Under the pieces are notes generated by a model. That model ran no database searches and was not told where the DNA came from. It saw nothing but the letters and a program-made list of their open reading frames with translations. Position numbers and translations under genes: made by a program. Positions 1 through 7,454 of a stretch of 14,598 nt of DNA are shown here, piece by piece. The DNA is from Bacteroidota bacterium. GTDB lineage: Bacteria; Bacteroidota; Bacteroidia; Bacteroidales; JAKIYJ01. The stretch is taken from positions 1-14,598 of the forward strand of contig JAKIYJ010000012.1 in assembly GCA_022708585.1 (NCBI GenBank), written 5' to 3'. The first letter of the stretch is position 1, and each line of letters starts with the position of its first letter.

Positions 1-378
1 AAAGAAAAGACTAAAAATTTAAATATTTTTTATTGGTTATTTTTCTTTTGAGTTGTCAATAATTTGATAGTAATTTCAACAAAAGATATTCAGTTATAAC
101 TCATATATTTATAATGATATAAAATTAGAAATTATTATATAAATTTTTTCATAATTTTATCATTTTGGTGAAATAAAATAATTTTGTTTAGCATTAAAAA
201 GAAATAACCCAAAAGGACAGTATTGCATTTTGAACAGATTTAATTTGTTATTTTAGCAAAATATTTTAAAAATACTACTATACTCAAAATAACGTTGTAA
301 AACAATAATATTTTACATTATAAAGTTTACAAAGAAAAGACAAGTAATTAAAAAGATATATAAATAATAAAACACATT
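1..378. other. AT-rich non-coding stretch upstream of the first gene
   Basis: No convincing coding region is seen on either strand; the stretch is extremely A/T rich with frequent stops in all frames. It should contain the promoter of the gene starting at 379. The octamer TAATTTTG at 179-186 matches the Bacteroidota -7 consensus TAnnTTTG, but the best -33 candidate at the right distance is only TTTT at 155-158, and the leader would be nearly 190 bases long, so this is weak. No strong Shine-Dalgarno sequence precedes the ATG at 379, which is normal for this phylum. The end of whatever gene lies to the left is not visible. Confidence 0.6.
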
Positions 379-933
379 ATGGAAACAATATTAGAAATAT
401 TGAAATATATACTCCCATCAATAATAGTATTTTTGACTGCATACTTTATAATAAAAGCTTTTATAGCAGATGAGAGAAAAAGGCGTGAAGTTGAATCAGA
501 GAACAGGGCGAGGGAAAAACTTCTTGATTTGAAGTTAGTGGGTAAAAAGATAGTTGATCCTATAAGGTTACAAGCTTATGAGCGACTAGTTCTTTTTTTG
601 GAAAGGATATCGCCTGGCAGTCTTATTATGCGTAATAACGTAAATGGGATGTCGGCTTTTCAATTTCAGATATCTTTAATAACAAATATAAGGGAAGAAT
701 TTGAGCATAATTTATCGCAGCAATTATATATATCTTCAACTGCATGGAATTTAATAAGGAATGCAAAGGAAGAAATGATAAGGCTTGTCAATACAGCTGC
801 AGCACGATGTAAAGACAATTCAAGTTCTATAGAATTGTCTGAGATAATTTTTCAGTTAAGTCTTGAAAATGAAAAGTCTGCAATAGCCGAAGCACTTGAA
901 TATTTAAAAAATGAAGCCCGTCAGTTTTTTTAA
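379..933 (+). CDS. Membrane-anchored Bacteroidota protein of unknown function (184 aa)
   Basis: I cannot assign a function. The protein starts with one hydrophobic segment (about residues 7-28), followed by a charged, Lys/Arg/Glu-rich linker (about 31-52), so it is probably an inner-membrane protein with a single N-terminal anchor and a mainly helical soluble domain on the cytoplasmic side. The most distinctive stretch is PIRLQAYERLVLFLERISP at about 61-79; from memory this resembles a Bacteroidota-restricted family of unknown function (DUF7935), an attribution I could not check. There is no signal-peptidase site, enzyme motif or nucleotide-binding loop. The ATG at 379 opens directly onto the membrane segment, which supports the start. 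The gene converges on the MoxR gene with 4 bases between the two stop codons, so there is no room for a separate terminator. Confidence 0.8.
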   Translation: METILEILKYILPSIIVFLTAYFIIKAFIADERKRREVESENRAREKLLDLKLVGKKIVDPIRLQAYERLVLFLERISPGSLIMRNNVNGMSAFQFQISLITNIREEFEHNLSQQLYISSTAWNLIRNAKEEMIRLVNTAAARCKDNSSSIELSEIIFQLSLENEKSAIAEALEYLKNEARQFF

Positions 934-937
934 ATTA

Positions 938-1909
938 CTATCTGGCAAGTTCGTCAATAATTTTTTCCACTGTAATTTCTTCGGCTTCTGCTTTGTAATT
1001 TTTCACAATACGATGGCGTAGGACAGAAGGAGCGACAGCGTTAACATCTTCTATATCGGGGGAATATTTTCCATTAATAGCCGCATTACATTTAGCACCA
1101 ATAATAAGATATTGAGAAGCCCTTGGGCCTGCTCCCCAAAGAATATATTCATTTGCTAATGGATGTGCAGTGGAAGTACCGGGTCTGGTTTTAGCTGCAA
1201 GATTAACGGCGTATTGGAAAACATTATCAGCAACAGGTATTCTACGAATCAAATTTTGAAAAAATAATATTTCGTTTCTATCAAGTATTTTTTTTATGTC
1301 AACATTAATATCAGCAGTAGTAGATTTAACGATATTAATTTCTTCTTTAATAGATGGATAATCGAGCCATATACTAAACATAAAACGGTCAAGTTGTGCT
1401 TCAGGCAACGGGTAAGTTCCTTCCTGTTCAATAGGATTTTGAGTAGCAAGGACAAAGAAGGGTTCTTCAAGTGTAAATGTTTGCCCTGCGACAGTAACAG
1501 ATTTTTCCTGCATAGCTTCGAGCAGGGCAGATTGAGTTTTAGGAGGCGTTCTGTTAATTTCATCAGCGAGAATAATATTGGCAAAAACAGGTCCTTTGAC
1601 AAATTTAAAACTTCTTGTTTCATCAAGTATTTCGGTGCCAATAATATCGGAAGGCATAAGGTCGGGAGTAAATTGAATTCTGCGATAGCTTAATCCCAGC
1701 GAATGTGCCAGAGTATTAATCATAAGTGTTTTAGCAAGTCCGGGTACGCCAATGAGTAAAGCATGTCCACGACTAAAAATTGCTATAATAAGGTCTTTTA
1801 GCACTTCTTCCTGTCCAATAATAGCTTTTGAAACTTCTTTTGTTAATTCAAGATATTTTTCTCTAAAAGTATCAAGAGCTTCTACTTCGGATTTGTATTG
1901 ATCAGTCAT
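938..1909 (-). CDS. MoxR-family AAA+ ATPase
   Basis: Cytoplasmic AAA+ ATPase of the MoxR group, whose members act as chaperone-like ATPases in assembling or activating partner proteins. The 323-residue length is normal for the family. Visible motifs are Walker A GVPGLAKT (54-61), Walker B IILADEIN (112-119), sensor 1 ATQNP (155-159), the EAQLDRF segment (170-176) that follows sensor 1 in MoxR proteins, and sensor 2 GAGPRASQ (259-266). All key residues look intact, so the protein should hydrolyse ATP. It is the last gene of the isomerase operon, 51 bases after the SurA-like gene. The usual MoxR partners (DUF58 and von Willebrand A-domain proteins of the Bat type) are not in the window; they might have lain beyond the stop codon, but the next gene is on the opposite strand. 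Its substrate is unknown. A link to the periplasmic foldases is inferred from gene order only. Confidence 0.95.
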   Translation of the reverse strand: MTDQYKSEVEALDTFREKYLELTKEVSKAIIGQEEVLKDLIIAIFSRGHALLIGVPGLAKTLMINTLAHSLGLSYRRIQFTPDLMPSDIIGTEILDETRSFKFVKGPVFANIILADEINRTPPKTQSALLEAMQEKSVTVAGQTFTLEEPFFVLATQNPIEQEGTYPLPEAQLDRFMFSIWLDYPSIKEEINIVKSTTADINVDIKKILDRNEILFFQNLIRRIPVADNVFQYAVNLAAKTRPGTSTAHPLANEYILWGAGPRASQYLIIGAKCNAAINGKYSPDIEDVNAVAPSVLRHRIVKNYKAEAEEITVEKIIDELAR

Positions 1910-1960
1910 TATTTATTTATTTTTATAAAACTTCTTGCATTATTAAATTATAATGAAATA

Positions 1961-3325
1961 TTAATATTTAAGCCAGTTATACATAAAATTGCAATTTTTA
2001 TAATCATCACTAATACGTATATAAGTATTTTCAAGTTTTTTATTAACCCATTCAGCAATAGCCTTACTTTTCTTTTCTTCGAGAGCTGCCGACTGTATTT
2101 TGTCGTAATCATCTTTAAGATTAGCTCTGTGCGGTACAGTTCTGGTTTTAAGATAAATAAGTCGATATGCCTGTCGCCCATCATCTGTTTTCATTAATAC
2201 TGGTTTTGATATTTCCCCCTGTTCCATTTTATCTATTGTAAAAAAAAGTTGGGGGTCGAGGTCATTAATTTCAAATTTGGAATTACCAGTATAAGGATTA
2301 ACTATTAATCCGCCATTATTTTTAGTTGGATCGTCTGAATAACGTTTAGCAGCTTCGGTAAAAGAAATTGAATCCATTTTTATTAAAGCATAAACATTTT
2401 CAAGAAATTCTTTTGCTTTAACAAGGCTTTCAAGGTTTGTTTTAGGTTGAATAAGAATATGTCTAACATTTATACATTCACCTCTTCTTTCAAGCATCTG
2501 AATAATATGGAAACCGGCTTTTGTTTCAATTACGGGAGATATTTCATTTTGTTTCAGAGCAAAGGCAGCTGTTTCAAATTCGGGAAATAAGTCGCCTCTA
2601 CAAGTAAAGCCAAGGTCTCCATTTTTTTTTGCAGAACCAGGATCTTCGGAGTACATATAGGCTAATGTTCCAAAATCTTCTCCTTTTAATGCCCTTTCGC
2701 GAAGTTCATTTAATTTAAGAATGGCAAGGTTTTTTTCTTCTTGATCAACAGGCGGTTGTTTAACAATATGGTAAACTTCAACTTCTGAATTTATTAATGG
2801 GAGGCTATCTTCTGGAATTCTATTATAGAATGCATGTACTTCTTTAGGAGAAACTTTAATATCTCTGGTGATACGCGATTCCATAGTTTGAACAAGTAAT
2901 TTTTCTCTCACACTTTCGCGGAATTCATTTTTAATTTCCTGAATCGATTTTTTATAAAAAGCCTCAAGTTTATCTCTTGAACCAATTTGATTAATAAAAT
3001 ATCTTATACGTGCATCCAGTTCAGATTCAACCTGAGAATTCGAAACTATCACTGAATCTATTTCAGCCTGATTCAACAATAGTTGTTGCAAAAGTAACTG
3101 TTCAAAAATCTGACAGCGTGTTTCAGTACTTTTTGTAACACCTTGCATCAAATAATCGATATATTGAATTTCAATATCAGAATGTTTCACTATTTTATTG
3201 CCAATAATACCAACAACTTCATCAATCAATAATATATTTTGACTTTCAGGCTGAGCAAAAACATAAGTATTATAACAAAATACGAGTAAAAAAAGGTTAA
3301 TTTTTAAAAGAAAATTCTTTGTCAT
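1961..3325 (-). CDS. SurA-like periplasmic peptidyl-prolyl isomerase with two parvulin domains
   Basis: Periplasmic chaperone/isomerase of the SurA type, expected to help outer-membrane proteins fold by cis-trans isomerisation of X-Pro bonds and by chaperone binding. Residues 1-24 form a signal peptide ending VFA-Q. A helical SurA_N-like chaperone region follows (about 30-165), opening with DEVVGIIGNKIVKHSDIE. The first parvulin domain (about 180-278) carries the family pattern NGDLGF, then FPEFETAAFAL and GFHIIQ. The second (about 284-395) carries VRHILI, RYSDDPT and NNGGL but is less canonical. The 454-residue length is close to SurA (about 430). It is the third gene of the operon, 67 bases after the lipoprotein gene and 51 before moxR. 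An 8-bp inverted repeat lies directly upstream of its ATG. I left the symbol blank because several SurA/PpiD-like paralogues exist in this phylum. Confidence 0.92.
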   Translation of the reverse strand: MTKNFLLKINLFLLVFCYNTYVFAQPESQNILLIDEVVGIIGNKIVKHSDIEIQYIDYLMQGVTKSTETRCQIFEQLLLQQLLLNQAEIDSVIVSNSQVESELDARIRYFINQIGSRDKLEAFYKKSIQEIKNEFRESVREKLLVQTMESRITRDIKVSPKEVHAFYNRIPEDSLPLINSEVEVYHIVKQPPVDQEEKNLAILKLNELRERALKGEDFGTLAYMYSEDPGSAKKNGDLGFTCRGDLFPEFETAAFALKQNEISPVIETKAGFHIIQMLERRGECINVRHILIQPKTNLESLVKAKEFLENVYALIKMDSISFTEAAKRYSDDPTKNNGGLIVNPYTGNSKFEINDLDPQLFFTIDKMEQGEISKPVLMKTDDGRQAYRLIYLKTRTVPHRANLKDDYDKIQSAALEEKKSKAIAEWVNKKLENTYIRISDDYKNCNFMYNWLKY

Positions 3326-3328
3326 TAT

Positions 3329-3348
3329 TTGATTTATGATTAAATCAA
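3329..3348 (-). promoter_or_regulatory. Perfect 8-bp inverted repeat at the ribosome-binding position of the SurA-like gene
   Basis: TTGATTTA (3329-3336) and TAAATCAA (3341-3348) are exact inverse complements separated by 4 bases. On the transcribed minus strand the hairpin ends three bases before the ATG at 3325, so it covers roughly positions -4 to -23, where a ribosome would bind. It could moderate translation of the third operon gene. The stem is A/T-rich and weak, no long U run follows as for a terminator, and chance occurrence in such AT-rich DNA is possible. Confidence 0.3.
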
Positions 3349-3392
3349 TACAGTTAATAACTATTTAAGCCAAATTTTATTATAATACAATA

Positions 3393-4244
3393 TCAATATA
3401 TTTGAAAAACATTATTACGTTGAGCTTCTTGATATAAAGATTCGCGCATATTTTCGATAAGTTCAAGTTTACGTTTATTAAGAATAATGTTTACAATTCT
3501 GTTTTTCTCGAAATCCAATGAGGATACACTTTCCTTAATCATAAATCCTTTAATATTAACCAAGTAATAATACTCGGAGTCTTTCATTTCAATAAATCTA
3601 TTATTTTTCAAGAATGTTTCCTGGTCATAAGTTTTAATTGGTATTTCTTTAAGAAGATCATCAAATAGCAGCCACGTATTTTCATCAAGAAAAAAATTAA
3701 CAGCATGGCGTTTGCATTCATTATTCAGTTTAATTTTATCTACTGGGTTATTTGACAGGATAAGGTTTTTAAAAATATTTATTTTTGTAGAATTAACAGG
3801 CAATTTTACAAAATTTACCTTTACTATATTATCTTTAAGTATAAATTCGGCTGGATGTTTTTCGTAATAATCTTTTATTTGCTGTTCCGTAACAATAGTG
3901 TCGAGTTTTTGCCTTATTAATTCTTTTTCGTATTCATATATAACTAATGAGTTTCTATAAGCATTAAGTTGGTTTTTAAATTGTTTTTTACTTTCAGGAA
4001 GGTTTTTTTCGGCAATATCAGCTATTATTTGTTCTTTAATCCATTTATCAATAAAACTTTTAATAACTGCTGCACTGTCTTCTGCATGGGTTTTGAATAA
4101 AACAATATCAGCAATATCGTCAGTTGTAAGATATTTATCATTAACTCTTGCAACTGCATTATTGGGTTTTGTTTTTTTTGTTTCACAAGATGATATAAAT
4201 ATACAACTTACAATCAATATTAAAAGGAAGCGATTAATGGGCAT
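3393..4244 (-). CDS. SurA/PrsA-like lipoprotein with a degenerate isomerase region
   Basis: I place the start at the ATG at 4244. From there the protein begins MPINRFLLILIVSCIFISSC, an ideal lipoprotein signal with lipobox ISSC and a modified Cys at residue 20. The frame is open to a TTG at 4271, but that start would push nine extra residues in front of the signal. The mature part starts with a SurA_N-like segment (VARVNDKYLTTDDIADIV) and continues as amphipathic helices to a typical linker (QQIKDYYEKHPAEF) before where the parvulin domain should lie. The parvulin signatures seen in both neighbouring isomerases (NGDLG or NGG, PEFE-A, GxHII) are absent, so it is probably a chaperone without isomerase activity. 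Residues after the Cys (ETKKT) are not strongly acidic, giving no hint of export to the cell surface; a periplasm-facing lipoprotein is my inference. It is the second gene of the operon. Confidence 0.8.
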   Translation of the reverse strand: MPINRFLLILIVSCIFISSCETKKTKPNNAVARVNDKYLTTDDIADIVLFKTHAEDSAAVIKSFIDKWIKEQIIADIAEKNLPESKKQFKNQLNAYRNSLVIYEYEKELIRQKLDTIVTEQQIKDYYEKHPAEFILKDNIVKVNFVKLPVNSTKINIFKNLILSNNPVDKIKLNNECKRHAVNFFLDENTWLLFDDLLKEIPIKTYDQETFLKNNRFIEMKDSEYYYLVNIKGFMIKESVSSLDFEKNRIVNIILNKRKLELIENMRESLYQEAQRNNVFQIY

Positions 4245-4278
4245 ATTAGGATTTGCAATTTTGAATTTCAAAAAACAA

Positions 4279-6270
4279 TTAATTATTAAAAATAGAATTT
4301 AATACTTCATAATTAACTGTATATTTATACTTGCCACGTAATTCTTTAATCCATTCTTCATCAAGTTTTTTCTGATATTCAGCCGTTATCAAGCCTTTAA
4401 TTTCTTTTAATTCCTTAGGTTGTGCAGGAAGTACATTTTTAATATTTACGAAAACCACTTTGCCATCAATATTTTTAAAAGGAGTAATTCCTTTTTTCCA
4501 TTCAATATTATCAATAACGGGATTATCACCTTTTTGAAATTTGCCACTTTTTATTTCAATCAAAACGGGAGTATCTACATTAATTTTTTTCATTATTGAA
4601 TCATTACTGATACCTTTTTTTACTAATTTTTTAACAGTTTTTGCAACTTTTTCATTAGCACAAGTATAAATAGAAGCATCAACACGATTTTGCCACATAT
4701 ATTTATATTTGTTCATTTCATAAAAAGATTTTAATCCTGTTGTATCTTTTACAGCCTTTGTCCATACTTTTTGATCAGTAATATTGAACAAAAGTATGCC
4801 ATCTCTATATTCTTTCATAAGGTCTTTAAAGTCAGGATATTTATTTTCGAGATTTTGATCTTCATATTCTATACATTTTTCATCGACCCAGTTTTTATAA
4901 GTATTGTTAATAAAAGATATTATATTTTGTTGTCTTGCGCTTTTTTGCATAATATTAAGATGTTTTGCAAAATCCTGTTGATTATAGGATTTATCATCAA
5001 TAGAAAACATAATTTTATTTAAGCCGGCAGCCAGATTGATATCCCATTTACCTTTAAATACACTGTCGTTAACTATTTTATAAAAATCTTTCAAAGCATC
5101 TTTATTTTCATAGAATCCGTATTCTTTTTTAATTCTATTAATAACAACCTGTCTGCTTTTTTCGGAGCGGGAATCTCTTTGTATTCTATTTTTAATATCA
5201 GGCAATTCTTCTTCAAAAGAGCCAATTTCTTTTTTATCGACCAGTGTAATAATATGCCAGCCATAATCAGTGAGTACAGGTTTAGGCATGTCGCCTTTAT
5301 TTTTAAGGTCAGAAACGGCTATAATAAATTCAGGTATCATTCTAAAACAGCCGAACCATGGCAGAACGCCGCCATTGGAAGAGCTGCCTTTATCATCAGA
5401 GAATTTTTTTGCCATTTCTGCAAAATCAGCACCATTAAGTATAGCATGATAAATAGAGTCTGCTTTTATCTTATATTTTATAGAGTCAGATTTGCTTTTA
5501 CCTTGCGGTATTGAAATGAGGATATGTGCCACCTGTACTTTGCCCAATGCTTTTTTGCGATCATACAGTTTTATTAAGTGATATCCTATCTCTGTTCTCA
5601 CTGGCATTGAAACTTCGCCAATTTTAAGATTATAAGCAGCGGTTTCAAAAGGATATACAAGGTCAAAAACTGTAAAATAGCCAAGATCTCCGGCATTTCC
5701 TTTAAAGAAAGGATGATTATCAGTTGCTTCCTGATCTCTAGCTGTTGGATCTTCGGATGCTTGTATTGCGACCTTTTCAAAACTTTCGCCTTTCATAATT
5801 CTTTTTCTTAAAGACATTATATGGTTATATTTTTCAAGAGTATCTTCAGGCAAAGCGTCAGGATCGAGTTTTACAAAAATATGACTTGCCCTTAAATCCC
5901 ATAACATACGATCATAAGCTTCGCGTATAAGCAAGGAGTCTGTTTTTTTATCAACAAAATAAGGTTGCGCAAGTTGAGCACGATAACCTGCCAATTCATC
6001 TTTGAAAGATTTAAGAGTGTCAAGTCCTAATGCTTCAGCTTCTTTAACTTTAAGTTTGAAATTAATATAAAGTTCAAGGTATTCTTCAATAGCCATTTTA
6101 GTAAGAGGTTCCCCTTTGATGTTGTTTTTATTGAAGATTTTCAAAAACTCCGATTTGGTTATTTCCTCATTTCCAACAGTAAAAAGTACAGGGTCATTTT
6201 GAGCATATAAATGAAAGGATGTACAAATAAAAAAATAAAATAATAATGTAATAAAAAAACGTTTTTGCAT
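4279..6270 (-). CDS. Large periplasmic peptidyl-prolyl isomerase with two parvulin domains
   Basis: First gene of the isomerase/MoxR operon. A signal peptide covers residues 1-23 (cleavage LYA-Q). A PpiD/SurA-like helical N-terminal region follows (about 28-122; starts VLFTVGNEEITKSEF). Parvulin domain 1 (about 126-238) has ASHIFV, ASEDPTA, NAGDLGYF, YPFETAAYNL and GYHLIKL. Parvulin domain 2 (about 244-346) has VAHILI, KKFSDDKGS, NGGVLPWFG, IPEFIIAV and GWHIITLVD. Both domains keep the glycine pair, the aromatic residues and the final histidine of the fold, so both may be active. The C-terminal third (about 350-663) has no domain I recognise; it is Lys-rich and mostly helical, and probably serves substrate binding. 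At 663 residues it is longer than SurA. The ATG at 6270 is right because the signal peptide begins there. Its substrates are unknown, with outer-membrane and secreted proteins the likely ones. Confidence 0.92.
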   Translation of the reverse strand: MQKRFFITLLFYFFICTSFHLYAQNDPVLFTVGNEEITKSEFLKIFNKNNIKGEPLTKMAIEEYLELYINFKLKVKEAEALGLDTLKSFKDELAGYRAQLAQPYFVDKKTDSLLIREAYDRMLWDLRASHIFVKLDPDALPEDTLEKYNHIMSLRKRIMKGESFEKVAIQASEDPTARDQEATDNHPFFKGNAGDLGYFTVFDLVYPFETAAYNLKIGEVSMPVRTEIGYHLIKLYDRKKALGKVQVAHILISIPQGKSKSDSIKYKIKADSIYHAILNGADFAEMAKKFSDDKGSSSNGGVLPWFGCFRMIPEFIIAVSDLKNKGDMPKPVLTDYGWHIITLVDKKEIGSFEEELPDIKNRIQRDSRSEKSRQVVINRIKKEYGFYENKDALKDFYKIVNDSVFKGKWDINLAAGLNKIMFSIDDKSYNQQDFAKHLNIMQKSARQQNIISFINNTYKNWVDEKCIEYEDQNLENKYPDFKDLMKEYRDGILLFNITDQKVWTKAVKDTTGLKSFYEMNKYKYMWQNRVDASIYTCANEKVAKTVKKLVKKGISNDSIMKKINVDTPVLIEIKSGKFQKGDNPVIDNIEWKKGITPFKNIDGKVVFVNIKNVLPAQPKELKEIKGLITAEYQKKLDEEWIKELRGKYKYTVNYEVLNSIFNN

Positions 6271-6398
6271 ATATTTATTTTTTAAAAAGGTTTATAATAT
6301 TTTTATATTTTGTTATTCTAACACAAATATTAATAATTTAAAAACAGATAAAGTTGTTATTTTCAGAAAAGTTTCTTTTGATTTCTCAAAAAACACTT

Positions 6399-6406
6399 CA
6401 AAGTTA
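6399..6406 (-). promoter_or_regulatory. Candidate Bacteroidota -7 box for the isomerase/moxR operon
   Basis: On the minus strand this reads TAACTTTG, an exact match to the TAnnTTTG -7 element used by Bacteroidota housekeeping sigma factors. It lies 128 bases upstream of the ATG at 6270, in the only gap large enough to hold an operon promoter (6271-6491). I see no clear TTTG -33 element at the expected distance, so the call rests on the -7 box and the context. Confidence 0.35.
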
Positions 6407-6445
6407 AAACAATATTAAATATTACATCACATAAAACTTCATTAA

Positions 6446-6474
6446 CAGAAAAATTTCATCCTCCAACGGGTAGG
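6446..6474 (-). terminator. Possible rho-independent terminator of the transporter gene
   Basis: On the minus strand, 18 bases after the transporter stop codon, the sequence CCTACC, loop CGTT, GGAGG can form a five-pair G/C stem with one bulged A. It is followed by ATGAAATTTTTCTG, a T-enriched tail interrupted by other bases. This is the only G/C-rich patch in the surrounding gap. The stem is short and the T run imperfect, so this is a tentative call. Confidence 0.3.
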
Positions 6475-6491
6475 TAACAATATTTTATACA

Positions 6492-7406
6492 TTATACTTT
6501 TACATTGTTTTGATACGGTTCTGTATGAATGTTTATAATAGTTTGATTGCCAAAACGATTTCGAAGATTATTTTCAATCTCTGTTGCAACTTCATGTGAG
6601 GATACGAACAAAATATCCTTATCGAGTTTTATATGGACATCTATTACGAAAGTATTGCCCACTCTACGGGTTTTTAAATTATGATAAGCCAGCACTTGTG
6701 GTATTGATTCAATTATTTTAACTATATCCCCTTCTATTTCCTGTGGCAAAGATCGTTCAAGCAATTCATTAACACTTGGAATCAATATTTTAATGGCAAC
6801 TTTAATTATAAAAAAGCTTACAATAATGCCTGCGATAGGGTCTAATATACGTGCCTGTTCACCCAAAAATATTGCTCCTCCTACACCAACGCCCGTACCT
6901 ATAGATGAAAGCGCATCTGAACGATGATGCCATGCGTTTGCAATAACAGCCTTATTATCTATTTTTTTACCAATTTTAACAGTATATTGATACAGACATT
7001 CTTTTAAGACAATACTTACTAATGCTGCAATAAAAGCAATCATAGTTGGTGATTCTATCGTATTGCCTTTTGCAACCTGTATAACTTTTGTGAGTCCATT
7101 CCAGAAAATAAATATTCCTACAATAACAAGTGCCAAACTAACAAGAAAAGATGCGAAAGTTTCAAATTTGCCATGTCCATACCTATGATCGCTATCGCGT
7201 TGCTTGCCTGAAATTCCAACAAATACTATTACTATTACATCGGTAATAAAATCTGAAAGCGAATGAATGGCATCAGCTATCATAGCTGTACTCTTTCCCA
7301 ATATACCAGCACAAAGTTTAAATGCGCTAAGAATCATATTAACAAAAAAACCTACCCACGTAACTTTAATTGCCTGTTTCGTTCTTTCATCTTGTTTATT
7401 TTTCAT
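6492..7406 (-). CDS. Cation diffusion facilitator (CDF) family metal exporter
   Basis: Inner-membrane proton/divalent-metal antiporter of the CDF family. Numbering from the ATG at 7406, the transmembrane metal site can be read as HxxxD in TM2 (H48, D52, within DAIHSLSD) and HxxxD in TM5 (H160, D164, within AWHHRSDALSS). An all-HxxxD site is the pattern of zinc-type members, but the specificity is not certain from sequence. About six membrane segments precede a cytoplasmic C-terminal domain (about 208-296) with the typical VDVHIKLD, SSHEVATEIE and INIHTEP pattern that binds metal and drives dimerisation. The length of about 304 is normal. The frame also opens at a GTG two codons earlier (7412), but the ATG is the simpler start. 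It lies 48 bases behind the outer-membrane protein gene and probably shares its transcript. Confidence 0.93.
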   Translation of the reverse strand: MKNKQDERTKQAIKVTWVGFFVNMILSAFKLCAGILGKSTAMIADAIHSLSDFITDVIVIVFVGISGKQRDSDHRYGHGKFETFASFLVSLALVIVGIFIFWNGLTKVIQVAKGNTIESPTMIAFIAALVSIVLKECLYQYTVKIGKKIDNKAVIANAWHHRSDALSSIGTGVGVGGAIFLGEQARILDPIAGIIVSFFIIKVAIKILIPSVNELLERSLPQEIEGDIVKIIESIPQVLAYHNLKTRRVGNTFVIDVHIKLDKDILFVSSHEVATEIENNLRNRFGNQTIINIHTEPYQNNVKV

Positions 7407-7454
7407 ATACACACAATATAATTATTTGAATCAATACAGGTATGAATTTATGTA

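Noticed and set aside
1..378. CRISPR array, RNA gene or hidden small gene in the left gap
   Set aside because: There are no regularly spaced repeats, no cloverleaf-like or conserved RNA sequence, and stops occur in every frame.
1294..1693. Open frames on both strands inside the MoxR gene
   Set aside because: They overlap completely with well-conserved MoxR motifs and their products are low-complexity, Leu/Lys- or Phe/Arg-rich shadows.
4245..4271. TTG at 4271 as the start of the lipoprotein
   Set aside because: It adds nine residues before an otherwise ideal lipoprotein signal starting at the ATG at 4244.
6446..6459. Mini-gene preceded by GGAGG on the minus strand (ATG at 6459)
   Set aside because: The frame ends after a few codons, and the G/C patch is better explained as a weak terminator stem.
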